Shown: positions 19,230 through 28,555 of the stretch, in pieces
Layout: each line of letters starts with the position of its first letter
How positions within the stretch are numbered: position 1 is the first letter of the stretch
Assembly (NCBI GenBank): GCA_020849295.1
Contig: JADLGN010000055.1
Location: forward strand, 59,066 to 123,065
DNA length: 64,000 bases
Direction: 5' to 3'
DNA from: Bacteroidia bacterium
Lineage (GTDB): Bacteria > Bacteroidota > Bacteroidia > NS11-12g > UBA9320
Notes under the pieces: model-generated
What the model saw: only the letters and a program-made list of their open reading frames with translations
The model's database searches: none
Told to the model about the DNA's origin: nothing
Made by a program: the position numbers and the translations under genes

Positions 19230-20180
19230 TTAATTTTCTACCAATCCTCTACCCTTTTTCACTATTTCACCATTTTTTTTAAGTACCGTATGTAATTTAT
19301 CTAATATACCGTTTACAAATTTTGAACTTTGAGGTGTACTGTAAATTTTTGCAAGTTCAAGATATTCATTTAATGTTACTTTTATAGGTATATTTTCAAA
19401 CTCTGTAAACTCGCTTAGAGCCATAGTCATTATATACAAGTCTATTCTAGCTATTCTTTCGGTTTCCCAATCGGGTGTTTGTGAAGCAATTAATTTTTCA
19501 AATTTATCTTGATTTTTAATTGTAAAATTAAATAGTTTATGAGCAAATTCAATATCTTCGTCCATGTTTTTCGAAACTAAAGGAATTTCAACTTTTCCCG
19601 TTTTTAAATCTACTGAATTTATAAGCTTTTCAAACGAGTTTAATAATGGAATTTTTTCGTCTTGCCAATGTATTGTAATTTCTTCCATCTTTGAATTAAA
19701 GTCATCAGATTTTGTAATTAAAAACCTATAAAATTCGAGAATTAAGTTTTTATCATTTTCAATATTTTCAGTATTACTTTCTTCAAACTTCTTAAACCAT
19801 TCTTCTTCATCAATTTTTTTATAAATTGAAAATAAAAAATCGTGCTCTTTATTCCAATTATGAGCAGTTCTGTTTAGTAATATTTCAATTTGTTTATTTC
19901 TTTTAAGAATATCTAAAAAGAGATTTTTTGACAGAATTAAATTCTTTTTTGATATATTGGTTTTTGATTGTTTAAGATATTTATCGGCATTTACAAATTT
20001 TAAATCTACATAGTAAAAAAAATCAAAACTAAATTGCAGTAAATCAATAAATGTATTTTCTATACCTTTTACTGATTTATCAATAAACAAAATTGAAGTT
20101 TTCTGACTTTTATTTTCTGATTGGTGATATGCATATATTCCCTGGAGTACCTTGATTCTTATTAGCCTTCTGTTGAGCAT
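19230..20180 (-). CDS. nusB: Transcription antitermination factor NusB
   Basis: The 316-residue protein is the long Bacteroidota form of NusB: the N-terminal RRLIRIKVLQGIYAYHQSE resembles the family start, and the C-terminal 130 residues match the NusB fold with RIDLYIMTMALSEF and IPIKVTLNEYLELAKIYS, PQSSKFVNGILDKL. NusB binds BoxA RNA with S10 to promote rRNA transcription antitermination. The middle of about 150 residues is an insertion relative to the E. coli protein (about 140 residues). It starts the row that continues through DUF1573, yajC and coaE. Confidence 0.9.
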   Translation of the reverse strand: MLNRRLIRIKVLQGIYAYHQSENKSQKTSILFIDKSVKGIENTFIDLLQFSFDFFYYVDLKFVNADKYLKQSKTNISKKNLILSKNLFLDILKRNKQIEILLNRTAHNWNKEHDFLFSIYKKIDEEEWFKKFEESNTENIENDKNLILEFYRFLITKSDDFNSKMEEITIHWQDEKIPLLNSFEKLINSVDLKTGKVEIPLVSKNMDEDIEFAHKLFNFTIKNQDKFEKLIASQTPDWETERIARIDLYIMTMALSEFTEFENIPIKVTLNEYLELAKIYSTPQSSKFVNGILDKLHTVLKKNGEIVKKGRGLVEN

Positions 20181-20213
20181 TTAATATTTAAATAACTTAA
20201 AAAAATACGGGTG

Positions 20214-20221
20214 CAAAAATA
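20214..20221 (-). promoter_or_regulatory. Putative -7 box of the nusB operon
   Basis: The minus strand reads TATTTTTG (20221-20214) followed by CA, 33 nt upstream of the nusB ATG. No convincing TTTG -33 box is seen at the right spacing. Confidence 0.38.
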
Positions 20222-20241
20222 ATAAGTTTAAAGCAATATAG

Positions 20242-21702
20242 CTACATTTTAACCCTTTTAAAAATATGAATTTCGAAAGGATAATTATTTAATGTATTAA
20301 ATGGTTTTTCAGGCTTAAATGATTTAAGCAGTACAAAATCATCATTATTTGCCAATTTCTCTAAAGGAATTTTGCTTTCATTTGGACCAAAGTGCCCATC
20401 CCAAATTACAATACTGCCAATAGGCGAATAATCAAAATCAAAACTCCATAAAAACTCAAATTGTTTTTTATTGTAAGGATCAATATCAGCAATAATATTG
20501 AGATATGGATATAAAAAAAATACTTGACTGTTACTTATTTCCTGTGTTTTCAGCCATTTTGCTACTTTCACAAATTCTTTTTGCTCATCTGAAATGCCGT
20601 ATGGCAAGTTTCGTCTTGAAAATTGGATAAGATGAATAGTTGAAATAAAAGTAAGAATAATAATTACTATTAAAATTATTTTATTATAATTTTTAAAAAT
20701 TTCAGATATTTTACTTAATCCATAATTACCTATCAAAGCAGCTAAGGGCGTAATTACAATCATTACTCTTGTATAACCGCAACTCCCCATTATACCCTTC
20801 CACCAAATTATTGAATGAACTGAAAAATACAAGAAGAATATTCCACAGCAAAGCCAAAATATAAAATCATCTTCAAAAACATCATATTTATTTTTATAAT
20901 TTTTAAAAGTATTTACTAAAGAAATTATTGAGCCTGCAATAATTAATACTGTGCCGAGAAGAGAAAATATAAATCTTGACTGATTAACATAACTAAATAT
21001 GCTTCCACTGCCACAAAGATTCATGCCTTTTGCTTGTGCAAGAATGTATGGGTTTTGAGTAAAAATCCATAAAAAATCATTATAAACTAAAAAACCGATT
21101 ATACTGAAAAACAAAGAACCGGCAAGGAACCAAATTATACTTTTATATTGTTTAACAATAAAAAATAAATAAAATGCGGTAGCTGCCATTATCACAAAAC
21201 CTTCACTTCGTGCAAAAGGCAAAAGTCCGGCTATGGCAGCTGCTATATTCCATTTTTTTATAGCAATGAAATAAATAAAGGTTATCAGTAAAAATTCATT
21301 TAAATATTCTGTTAATCCTGAAATTGTATTTTGAAAGGAAACTTGTGGCAGTATAACAAGAATAAAAGCAACCCATGCATATTTTAAATTAATTTTTATA
21401 GCTGTAAGCCAAGCAATCCATGCACTTGCCACCCAAAGTAAAATATTAAATATTTTTACACCAACAAAACCCATATTGGCAAATGGTGAGGCAATAAGAT
21501 TATATAATGGTTTGCCCCATTGGTCTAAGATAAGTTTAGGATATTTCCAAGTATATTTTGAAATAATGTAATGATTGTAACTATCCATTCCACCTTCGCA
21601 TCCATCTGAAATTACAGAATAATATGATAAAAATGAAACTAAAAAAACACTTATTAATATAAGATAAAATTCCTGTTTATATAAAATAGTTCTTATTGAC
21701 AA
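20242..21702 (-). CDS. Polytopic membrane protein, probable GT-C (family 39-like) glycosyltransferase
   Basis: The 486-residue protein has about 11 transmembrane helices and a periplasmic C-terminal tail. After the first helix it has an acidic loop, DGCEGGMDSYNHY, followed by a WGKPLYNLIASPF segment; this arrangement of an Asp in the first large loop is typical of GT-C fold transferases that use polyprenyl-linked sugars. No close family could be named. It starts 62 nt from nusB and ends in the same direction. The role is likely in envelope glycan synthesis (inference). Confidence 0.55.
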   Translation of the reverse strand: MSIRTILYKQEFYLILISVFLVSFLSYYSVISDGCEGGMDSYNHYIISKYTWKYPKLILDQWGKPLYNLIASPFANMGFVGVKIFNILLWVASAWIAWLTAIKINLKYAWVAFILVILPQVSFQNTISGLTEYLNEFLLITFIYFIAIKKWNIAAAIAGLLPFARSEGFVIMAATAFYLFFIVKQYKSIIWFLAGSLFFSIIGFLVYNDFLWIFTQNPYILAQAKGMNLCGSGSIFSYVNQSRFIFSLLGTVLIIAGSIISLVNTFKNYKNKYDVFEDDFIFWLCCGIFFLYFSVHSIIWWKGIMGSCGYTRVMIVITPLAALIGNYGLSKISEIFKNYNKIILIVIIILTFISTIHLIQFSRRNLPYGISDEQKEFVKVAKWLKTQEISNSQVFFLYPYLNIIADIDPYNKKQFEFLWSFDFDYSPIGSIVIWDGHFGPNESKIPLEKLANNDDFVLLKSFKPEKPFNTLNNYPFEIHIFKRVKM

Positions 21703-21717
21703 TTTTTCAAATAAATA

Positions 21718-22332
21718 CTACAAGCAAATATTTAATGACATACCTAAGAATTTAAAACTATTAATAGAATTGCTTGTAAACTTTCTTTGATATCCTCCCC
21801 AGTTTATATCAGAATTAAACTTTTCATACATAAAATTTGCTTCAGTTTCTAAAAAAATAAATCTTGAAAAGTGATAACGCAAACCTATCTTAAAACCATA
21901 GGAAAGAGAATTATAATTTTCATAATACTTTGGCCTTCCGTCTGTGAATGAAGAATCGATATTATTTGTAAACTGCATTACTTCAAACCCAAATGGATAT
22001 CCTACTCTGCTTTTTGGATTTCTATGTTCATAAACTAAACTTGCTGAATATCCAGAATTTTTATTAAAACCCATTTGAGGATTTAATCTTAAAATGTTTC
22101 TATAATAAGCCGCAGCATTTATTTCATAATTATCTTTAATTCTAAGCCCTGCACGATATTGCCAACTAACTTCTCCGCTAAAATTTTTATCTTGCAGACT
22201 AATAAAGTCAGAAATAACATTTCTATCTCCCGCACCTACATAAATCCTATATTTATTTACATTACTTTTTTGCGAAAAACAGTTAATAGAATAGAAAATT
22301 AATACAAAAATTATAGTTTTTTTTAACATCAT
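21718..22332 (-). CDS. Putative outer-membrane beta-barrel protein
   Basis: The 204-residue product has a signal peptide ending CFSQ, then alternating beta-strand patterns with many Tyr/Phe (such as SASLVYEHRNPKSRVGYPFGFEV and IGLRYHFSRFIFLETEANF) and a short C-terminal strand ending NICL. This looks like a small 8-stranded barrel. Its start overlaps the leucine dehydrogenase stop as ATGA (22329-22332), so it is translated from the same message; there is no evident functional link. No specific family was recognised. Confidence 0.6.
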   Translation of the reverse strand: MMLKKTIIFVLIFYSINCFSQKSNVNKYRIYVGAGDRNVISDFISLQDKNFSGEVSWQYRAGLRIKDNYEINAAAYYRNILRLNPQMGFNKNSGYSASLVYEHRNPKSRVGYPFGFEVMQFTNNIDSSFTDGRPKYYENYNSLSYGFKIGLRYHFSRFIFLETEANFMYEKFNSDINWGGYQRKFTSNSINSFKFLGMSLNICL

Positions 22333-23429
22333 ATTGTAGATTTTAATAGCATTACCTGCTTTATTCTGTTTTCGGCTATTGCTATTGCAGCTCTTTGTGT
22401 ATGGGTGTTTTCATTTTGTGCTTTCTGTAAAATGTCTAAAGTAGTTTGATAAATTTTTTCGGTTTGGTCGAAAGCAATTTTTTTGTTATAGCCGTTTACC
22501 TCAGAATAAACATTTATTAACCCACCGGCATTAATTAAAAAATCCGGTATATATATAATATTTTTACTTTTAAGCATCATTCCATGCTCTTCTTCATTTT
22601 CAAGTTGATTATTTGCAGCTCCTGCAACTATTGAGCATTTGAGTTTGTTAATATTACTTGAGTTTAAAATAGCACCCATTGCGCATGGGGCGAAAATGTC
22701 AACATTAAGTTCAAAAATATCTTCATTACTTACTGAAATTGCACCGAAATCAGCAACTGCTCTTTTCACATTTCCATCATTAATATCAGTAATATAAATT
22801 TTTGCACCTTCTTTATGCAATCTTTCGATTAGGTTATAGCCAACTTTGCCAATACCTTGTACTGCTACGGTTTTATCTTTAAGAGAATCATTACCATATA
22901 CATGTTTTGCAGCCGCTTTCATACCAAGATATACGCCATAAGCTGTAACTGGTGAAGGGTCTCCTCCTCCTCCTTTTATTTCTGGCAATCCAACAACATG
23001 GCTGGTTTCCATACTTATATATTCCATATCTCCTGTTGTTGTTCCTACATCTTCTGCAGTAATATATTTCCCATTCAGATTCTCAATAAATCTTCCAAAT
23101 TTTCTAAAAAGCACTTCTGACCTTAATTTGTTTGGATCTCCGATAATTATTGCTTTTGCCCCGCCTAAATTTAATCCTGATATTGAAGCTTTATAAGTCA
23201 TACCTCTTGATAATCTTAAAACATCTCTTATTGCATCGCTTTCTGATTGATAATTATAAAATCTAGTACCGCCCAGACCTGGGCCTAATACTGTATTATG
23301 TATTGCAATTATAGCTTTTAATCCAATTTCGTTGTCATTGCAAAACATTATCTGTTCATGTTCAAGTTCAGCCATTGTACTAAAAATTCTTGCATCATTC
23401 AATATGTTTTTTTCTTTTATATCAATCAT
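22329..23429 (-). CDS. Leucine dehydrogenase (Glu/Leu/Phe/Val dehydrogenase family)
   Basis: The 366-residue enzyme has the substrate domain with GPGLGGTRFYNY, the catalytic lysine region MTYKASISGLNLGGAKA (about residues 79-95) and the NAD domain with VAVQGIGKVGYNL (GxGxxG), then DVDIFAPCAMGAILN. It reversibly deaminates leucine or valine to the keto acid with NAD, feeding branched-chain amino-acid breakdown and branched fatty-acid synthesis. Length and motifs match leucine dehydrogenases rather than glutamate dehydrogenases. A TAGTTTTG -7 box lies 33 nt upstream. Confidence 0.9.
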   Translation of the reverse strand: MIDIKEKNILNDARIFSTMAELEHEQIMFCNDNEIGLKAIIAIHNTVLGPGLGGTRFYNYQSESDAIRDVLRLSRGMTYKASISGLNLGGAKAIIIGDPNKLRSEVLFRKFGRFIENLNGKYITAEDVGTTTGDMEYISMETSHVVGLPEIKGGGGDPSPVTAYGVYLGMKAAAKHVYGNDSLKDKTVAVQGIGKVGYNLIERLHKEGAKIYITDINDGNVKRAVADFGAISVSNEDIFELNVDIFAPCAMGAILNSSNINKLKCSIVAGAANNQLENEEEHGMMLKSKNIIYIPDFLINAGGLINVYSEVNGYNKKIAFDQTEKIYQTTLDILQKAQNENTHTQRAAIAIAENRIKQVMLLKSTI

Positions 23430-23461
23430 GTTATATCTTCTATTATTAAAAAATTACTTTG

Positions 23462-23469
23462 CAAAACTA
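23462..23469 (-). promoter_or_regulatory. Putative -7 box of the leucine dehydrogenase gene
   Basis: The minus strand reads TAGTTTTG (23469-23462) then CA, at 33 nt before the ATG. The -33 box is not evident. Confidence 0.4.
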
Positions 23470-23689
23470 ACTTTTTTTATTTATTTAGTTATTTCATTTC
23501 ATTTTTTGAAATAAAAATATTCAACTTATGTAAACTATTCTATTCATTTATATTTTCAAATTAAATAAAATGAGCTGATATTCTTTTAGTTATAATTTTT
23601 TGTCAAAAAAAACAAATAATAGTATTGTCTTAAGAAAAATTATCTTGTTTTTTGCGAAGAATTTTTTTATAAAAAACAACTTTTAATAT

Positions 23690-23998
23690 ATGTACGAATC
23701 TAATAGAGAAGGAAACGAAGTATTTTCAAAAAAGGTAAAAGCTGGCAAAAGAACATACTTTTTTGATGTGAAAGCTACCCGGGGTAATGATTATTATATT
23801 ACTATTACTGAAAGTAAAAAAAGACCTGAAGACGGCATGTATGTAAAACATAAGATATTTCTTTATAAAGAAGACTTTAATAAATTTTTAGAAGCATTTC
23901 AGGAAACAGTAAACTACGTAAAAAATGATCTAATGCCTGAATATAATTTTGACGAGTTCAGAAGAGATAAAGAAGAGAATTCTCACACCACAGAATAA
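23690..23998 (+). CDS. PUR-alpha-like DNA/RNA-binding protein (DUF3276)
   Basis: The 102-residue protein matches the Bacteroidota PUR family: EVFSKKVKAGKRTYFFDVK (strand-rich start), DYYITITESKK, and a helix with FNKFLEAFQETVNYVK. PUR repeats bind single-stranded nucleic acid; Borrelia and Bacteroidota homologues bind both DNA and RNA. It is likely a small regulator or chaperone of nucleic acids in the cytosol. It is separated from leucine dehydrogenase by a 260-nt divergent intergenic region and is followed after about 50 nt by the DUF4199 gene. Confidence 0.88.
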   Translation: MYESNREGNEVFSKKVKAGKRTYFFDVKATRGNDYYITITESKKRPEDGMYVKHKIFLYKEDFNKFLEAFQETVNYVKNDLMPEYNFDEFRRDKEENSHTTE

Positions 23999-24049
23999 TC
24001 TTAAATCACATTTTCTTATTAAATTTGCAGCCTTATTTCAATTAATGGT

Positions 24050-24565
24050 TTGAAAAAGTTTTTTATAATTTTCGGTATTTTCAGCGGAATAGTTTCTTCG
24101 GTATTTCTTTATTTTTTCTACAAAAATGAAATGTTTTTGTTAAAGGAAAACAATTTTCTGTTTCGCTCATTCTCATCTATAATACTATTTGTTTCTGTAA
24201 TATTTGCAATAATTGGCACTAAAAAGGCGTCAGGCAATTTAATTACTTTTATGAGAAGTATGTTTACAGGATTTATGGTTTCTCTTATTAACGGAATTAT
24301 AAATTTTATAGGATTTACTATAATATATTTTTCATTCCCCGCAATTTTTGATAAGGCTGAAAAAATTGCTAAAGAAATTTTTATAAATAATGTTAAAACA
24401 AATCAGGATACAACTGTGAATATTGCAAAAGCTATTGAAAATATACATTTACAATTTACTCCAGGGGGATTTTTGTTACCAAACATGTTTACATCATTTA
24501 TTATTGGAATGCTTACAACTGTGTTTGTTACGGCATTTGTATATAACCGAATAAAAAATATATAA
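24050..24565 (+). CDS. DUF4199 membrane protein
   Basis: The 171-residue protein has four predicted transmembrane helices (about residues 4-22, 37-56, 72-100 and 140-165) in the DUF4199 arrangement, including the short NLITFMRSMFTGF amphipathic segment between helices 2 and 3. Its function is unknown. The start is TTG at 24050 (TTG AAA AAG); there is no in-frame ATG that keeps the first helix. Four nt separate it from the SRPBCC gene, so the two are co-transcribed. Confidence 0.72.
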   Translation: MKKFFIIFGIFSGIVSSVFLYFFYKNEMFLLKENNFLFRSFSSIILFVSVIFAIIGTKKASGNLITFMRSMFTGFMVSLINGIINFIGFTIIYFSFPAIFDKAEKIAKEIFINNVKTNQDTTVNIAKAIENIHLQFTPGGFLLPNMFTSFIIGMLTTVFVTAFVYNRIKNI

Positions 24566-24568
24566 AAT

Positions 24569-24967
24569 ATGACGAGTATTGAAAGTAAAACTGTACAAAT
24601 AAATAAATCAATTGATGAAATTTATGAGTTTTTAATAAACTTAAATAATCATAAAATTTTAATGCCTGAAAATGTAAGTGACTGGTGGAGCAACATGGAT
24701 GAGGCTAAATTAAAAATTCAGGGTTTAGGAACATTACACCTTAAAAAAGCTGAATCAAAATTAAATTCTTATTTAAAAATAGTACCAGCAAGCAAGGCAC
24801 CTGTTGATTTATTTATAGAATGGTTTTTGAGTGAAGAAAATAAATTATCAAACATCAAAGTAGTTATAAACGCTGAATTGAATATGATAATGAAAATGAT
24901 TGCAGAAAAGCCATTACAAAATTTAGCAAATTTTATGAGTGAAAGTTTGAAAAATCACTTTAATTAA
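24569..24967 (+). CDS. SRPBCC (START-like) superfamily protein
   Basis: The 132-residue protein starts with a pattern typical of polyketide-cyclase/START-like folds, with INKSIDEIYEFLINLNNHKILMP, then a beta-sheet that would line a hydrophobic cavity, ending with a long helix (LANFMSESLKNHF). The ligand is unknown. Adjacent genes encode a membrane protein and PlsC-like acyltransferase, so a lipid-related ligand is possible (inference). Confidence 0.72.
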   Translation: MTSIESKTVQINKSIDEIYEFLINLNNHKILMPENVSDWWSNMDEAKLKIQGLGTLHLKKAESKLNSYLKIVPASKAPVDLFIEWFLSEENKLSNIKVVINAELNMIMKMIAEKPLQNLANFMSESLKNHFN

Positions 24968-24975
24968 ACAAATAA

Positions 24976-25716
24976 ATGAAATTCAAAGTTGTAAGATTAC
25001 TTTGGGCAGTGTGGTTTTTAACATTGTTTACAATAGTATTTACAATTTTATATATTCCATTTATAATACTTTTATCAAAACCAAAATGGTATCCTTTAGC
25101 ACATAAATTGAGAAAAATTTGGGGATATTGCATAGTTTACCCAAGTGGGTTGTTCCCAAAAGTAATTTATGAAGAAAAACCTGATATAAAATGCACATAT
25201 ATTTTTTGTCCTAATCATTTTTCTTATCTTGATATAATAACAACCACTTTGCTTATTCCTAATTATTTTAATTTTATGGCAAAGGATGAACTTACTAAAA
25301 TAATGGGTTTTAAAATTTTTTTTAAAACTCTTGATATACCTGTAAACCGAAAAAGTATAAAAAAATCACACGAAGCTTTTAAACAAGCTGATGAAAGAAT
25401 AAAAGACGGAACAAGTATTCTTGTATTTCCAGAAGGAGGTATAAAAAACAGCTATCCAAAATTATCTTCATTCAAATCAGGTGCATTTAGGCTTGCTATT
25501 GAAAACCAAATTCCAATTGTGCCTATAACTATTATTGACAACTGGAAAAGAATGCCAGGTGGCGGTTTTGCAAATGGTCTTCATCCAGGTAAAATGAGAA
25601 TGATAATTCATCGTGCTATCCCTACTCTTGGTCTAAAACCAGAACAAAAAGATGAACTTAAAGAAAAAGTTTTTGGTATAATTGAGACTGAATTGAAAAA
25701 GAATATTAAAATATAA
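24976..25716 (+). CDS. 1-acyl-sn-glycerol-3-phosphate acyltransferase family protein
   Basis: The 246-residue membrane-associated enzyme has an N-terminal hydrophobic helix and the PlsC catalytic motif HxxxxD in NHFSYLDI (about residues 76-82), with FPEGG at about residue 151 for binding the glycerol phosphate. It acylates lysophosphatidic acid or a related lipid at the inner membrane. The exact acceptor is inferred from family. It is followed by gatC after 18 nt and preceded by the SRPBCC gene after 8 nt. Confidence 0.85.
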   Translation: MKFKVVRLLWAVWFLTLFTIVFTILYIPFIILLSKPKWYPLAHKLRKIWGYCIVYPSGLFPKVIYEEKPDIKCTYIFCPNHFSYLDIITTTLLIPNYFNFMAKDELTKIMGFKIFFKTLDIPVNRKSIKKSHEAFKQADERIKDGTSILVFPEGGIKNSYPKLSSFKSGAFRLAIENQIPIVPITIIDNWKRMPGGGFANGLHPGKMRMIIHRAIPTLGLKPEQKDELKEKVFGIIETELKKNIKI

Positions 25717-25734
25717 TTTTTTATTTTATAAAAA

Positions 25735-26025
25735 ATGAAAATCACAGAAAATAAAATTGATGAGATTGCAAATCTTGCTAAACTTGAATTTGATGAAAAT
25801 GAAAAGATTAAAATAAAAAATGACTTAGAAAAAATAGTTGATTTTTTTGACAAACTCTCAGAAGTAGATACCGAAAAGGTAGAGCCTTTGATATATATGA
25901 ATCAAACAAGCAACAATCTTAGAGAAGATATGGTAAAAATTGAATTATCAAAAACTGAAGCATTAATTAACGCACCTGACAAAGATTCAGACTATTTTAA
26001 GGTACCAAAGTTTATAAAAAAATAA
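25735..26025 (+). CDS. gatC: Asp-tRNA(Asn)/Glu-tRNA(Gln) amidotransferase subunit C
   Basis: The 96-residue protein matches GatC: IDEIANLAKLEFDENEK at the N-terminus, FFDKLSEVDTEKVEPLIY in the middle and a C-terminal DYFKVPKFIKK tail, which packs between GatA and GatB. It supports amidation of mischarged Glu-tRNA(Gln) or Asp-tRNA(Asn). gatA and gatB are not in the window. It lies 3 nt upstream of the ABC transporter ATPase gene. Confidence 0.9.
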   Translation: MKITENKIDEIANLAKLEFDENEKIKIKNDLEKIVDFFDKLSEVDTEKVEPLIYMNQTSNNLREDMVKIELSKTEALINAPDKDSDYFKVPKFIKK

Positions 26026-26028
26026 TAA

Positions 26029-26709
26029 ATGCATCCCATAATACAATTGAAAAATATTGAAAAAGTATATGTTATGGGACATCAAAAACTTTATGCATTA
26101 CACAACTTATGTTGCGAAATTTTCAAAGGTGAATTTGTTGCATTAATGGGACCTTCAGGCAGTGGTAAATCAACTCTTATGAATATTATAGGATGCCTTG
26201 ATACTCCAAGCAATGGGCATTATATTCTAAACGGAACCGATGTAATGAAACTTAACGACAATGAACTTGCCGAAATTAGAAACAAAGAAATAGGATTTAT
26301 TTTTCAAACGTTTAATCTTTTGCCAAGAATGAATGCTCTTGAAAATGTAGAATTACCATTGGTATATGCAGGAATTAACAAAAAAAACAGAACCGAAAGA
26401 GCTTCACAAGCCCTTGCTTCTGTAGGACTTGCTGACAGAATGCTTCATAAACCAAATGAATTATCTGGAGGACAAAGACAAAGAGTTGCAATTGCTCGAG
26501 CACTTGTAAATAATCCTTCAATTTTACTGGCAGATGAACCAACTGGAAATCTTGACAGTAAAAGTTCTAATGAAATTTTAGACTTGTTTGACAAATTGCA
26601 TGCAGATGGTAATACTATATTGATGGTTACTCATGAAGAAGACGTTTCTCGTAGAGCAAAAAGAGTAATAAAAATGATTGACGGGCATATAGAGAGAGAT
26701 TTTTTTTAA
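26029..26709 (+). CDS. ABC transporter ATP-binding protein, LolD/MacB type
   Basis: The 226-residue ATPase has Walker [10 protein letters not shown] (about residues 41-49), Q-loop [11 protein letters not shown], signature [15 protein letters not shown] and Walker [16 protein letters not shown]. The sequence context ([18 protein letters not shown]) is of the LolD/FtsE/MacB group, which works with FtsX-like permeases in lipoprotein release or peptide export. No permease gene is adjacent here, so the partner lies elsewhere. Confidence 0.88.
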   Translation: MHPIIQLKNIEKVYVMGHQKLYALHNLCCEIFKGEFVALMGPSGSGKSTLMNIIGCLDTPSNGHYILNGTDVMKLNDNELAEIRNKEIGFIFQTFNLLPRMNALENVELPLVYAGINKKNRTERASQALASVGLADRMLHKPNELSGGQRQRVAIARALVNNPSILLADEPTGNLDSKSSNEILDLFDKLHADGNTILMVTHEEDVSRRAKRVIKMIDGHIERDFF

Positions 26710-26726
26710 AAAATCAATAAAAAAAT

Positions 26727-28241
26727 TTAATCAAATGGATTGTCATTGATTATATCATTTCCAAAAGGCATATCATTCAATTTTGAACTTTTTGTTATCG
26801 AATTTATTTCAACATCATCATTAAAACTAAAAGAATGAGAAAATTCATTATCATCAAGATTGGTAAATTTGGTAAATTCTGCCTGATATTTTAAATTGAT
26901 ATTTTCAATAGGACCGTTTCGGTGCTTCTGAATTATAAACTCACCAACTCCTTGTAGTGAATTTCCATTTTCATCCTGATGTATTTTATAATATTCAGGA
27001 CGATAAATAAATCCTACCAAATCAGCATCCTGCTCTATTGAGCCGGATTCTCTTAAATCTGCAAGTTGAGGCCTGCTTTCTGTTCTAGTTTCTGCTTTAC
27101 GGCTTAGCTGTGCAAGTGCAATTACAGGTATATCGAGTTCTTTAGCCAATGATTTTAAGCTTCTAGAGATATAACTTATTTCCTGTTCACGGTTTCCAAT
27201 GTTTTTATCATCACCTTTCATCAACTGCAAATAGTCAACTATAATCAACTCAATATTGTGTTGAGATTTCAATCTTCTTGCTTTCGCTTTAAAATCAAAT
27301 ACAGAAAGAGAAGGTGTATCGTCAATAAAAATAGGGGCTTCTGCAAGTTTTTCGGTTTTTTTACTTAATACTTCCCATTCCACATCATTTAAGTCTCCCC
27401 TCCTTATTTTTTCTGAGCTTATTTCTGATTCTGACGAAATTAGCCTTGTAACAAGTTGGACTGACGACATTTCTAAAGAAAACAATGCAACAGGTTTGTT
27501 AAATTCAACAGCGGCATTTCTGGCTACTGAAACAACAAAAGCTGTTTTACCCATACCTGGTCGACCTGCAATAATTATCAAATCAGATTTTTGCCAGCCA
27601 CCGGTTATTTTATCTATTGCTGATAATCCTGAAGGTACCCCCGCAAGTTGATTATCGTTATTTTTAAGTAATTCAATATTTTTTATTGCTTTGTGAAGTA
27701 TATCCCCAAGAGGAATATGCCCCTTTTTCATTGTATCGTTTTTTATAGCAAACAAATTTCGCTCTGCTTCATCAAGCAACTCAAATGCATCAGTTGTATC
27801 TTCAAATGCTTTTTTGCCAATTTCGCCTGCAATATTTATCATCTGCCTTTGAATATATTTTTGCAAAAGAATATGAGTATGATACTCAATATGTGCTGCT
27901 GATGATACTTTGTTTGTCAGTTTTGTAACATAAAACGGACCACCGGCTATGTCAAGAGTGCCTTGTTTTCTCAATTCATCTGTTACAGTAAGTATATCTA
28001 TTGGTTTTGCTTTTTCATAAAGTTCTTTTATTGCCCTATAAATATACTTATGCGTATCTTCATAAAAGGTATCCTCTCTTAATAAATCTACAACTATTTC
28101 AGCAGCATTTTTTTCAAGCATCATGGCTCCCAAAACAGCTTCTTCAAGATCTTTTGCTTGTGGTGCAAGTTTTCCACCATATACAATTTCCTCAATATCT
28201 CTTTTTTGCTTTTTGGTATGAAATTTATTTTCTATTGCCAT
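26727..28241 (-). CDS. dnaB: Replicative DNA helicase DnaB
   Basis: The 504-residue helicase has an N-terminal helical domain with PQAKDLEEAVLGAMML, and a RecA-like domain with Walker A GRPGMGKTAF (about residue 222), Walker B LIIVDYLQLM and the QEISYISRSLKSLAKEL and LRESGSIEQDAD motifs. It forms the hexamer that unwinds DNA at the fork. No intein is present; length is normal with an extra acidic C-terminal tail. The 314-nt upstream region separates it from the divergent secreted protein gene. Confidence 0.95.
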   Translation of the reverse strand: MAIENKFHTKKQKRDIEEIVYGGKLAPQAKDLEEAVLGAMMLEKNAAEIVVDLLREDTFYEDTHKYIYRAIKELYEKAKPIDILTVTDELRKQGTLDIAGGPFYVTKLTNKVSSAAHIEYHTHILLQKYIQRQMINIAGEIGKKAFEDTTDAFELLDEAERNLFAIKNDTMKKGHIPLGDILHKAIKNIELLKNNDNQLAGVPSGLSAIDKITGGWQKSDLIIIAGRPGMGKTAFVVSVARNAAVEFNKPVALFSLEMSSVQLVTRLISSESEISSEKIRRGDLNDVEWEVLSKKTEKLAEAPIFIDDTPSLSVFDFKAKARRLKSQHNIELIIVDYLQLMKGDDKNIGNREQEISYISRSLKSLAKELDIPVIALAQLSRKAETRTESRPQLADLRESGSIEQDADLVGFIYRPEYYKIHQDENGNSLQGVGEFIIQKHRNGPIENINLKYQAEFTKFTNLDDNEFSHSFSFNDDVEINSITKSSKLNDMPFGNDIINDNPFD

Positions 28242-28555
28242 TATTTCTCTGCAACAATTTTAATATAATTTCAAATTTAAAAAATAACTCAAAACAGTTA
28301 TCCACTCGTTTTTTATTTTGTTAAATACTTGTTAACTTCAAAATGAATTTTCTTACAAACTCTTTAATTGTCAACCTTTCTGAGAAGAAATAAAATTGTT
28401 TATAAATTTAATTATATCAGTAAAAATCAAATAAATTTGAAAAAATTAAGCCATTAATTATTAGATGTATTATTTTAATCTACCATTAAATGTTATAATA
28501 TTGCTTTAATAATTTTTTATTAATTAATTAATTTAAAAAGCAAAAAATTTAGTTT
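28242..28555. other. Divergent intergenic region between dnaB and the LVIVD gene
   Basis: These 314 nt hold a minus-strand TAAATTTG box (28279-28272) 31 nt before the dnaB start, and a plus-strand TAAATTTG box near 28431-28440, which would leave a leader of about 115 nt for the LVIVD gene. A (TTAA)-like palindromic run lies near 28514-28530. No RNA gene or further ORF was seen. Confidence 0.45.
28272..28279 (-). promoter_or_regulatory. Putative -7 box of dnaB
   Basis: The minus strand reads TAAATTTG, 31 nt upstream of the dnaB ATG, fitting TAnnTTTG; no well-spaced -33 box. Confidence 0.38.
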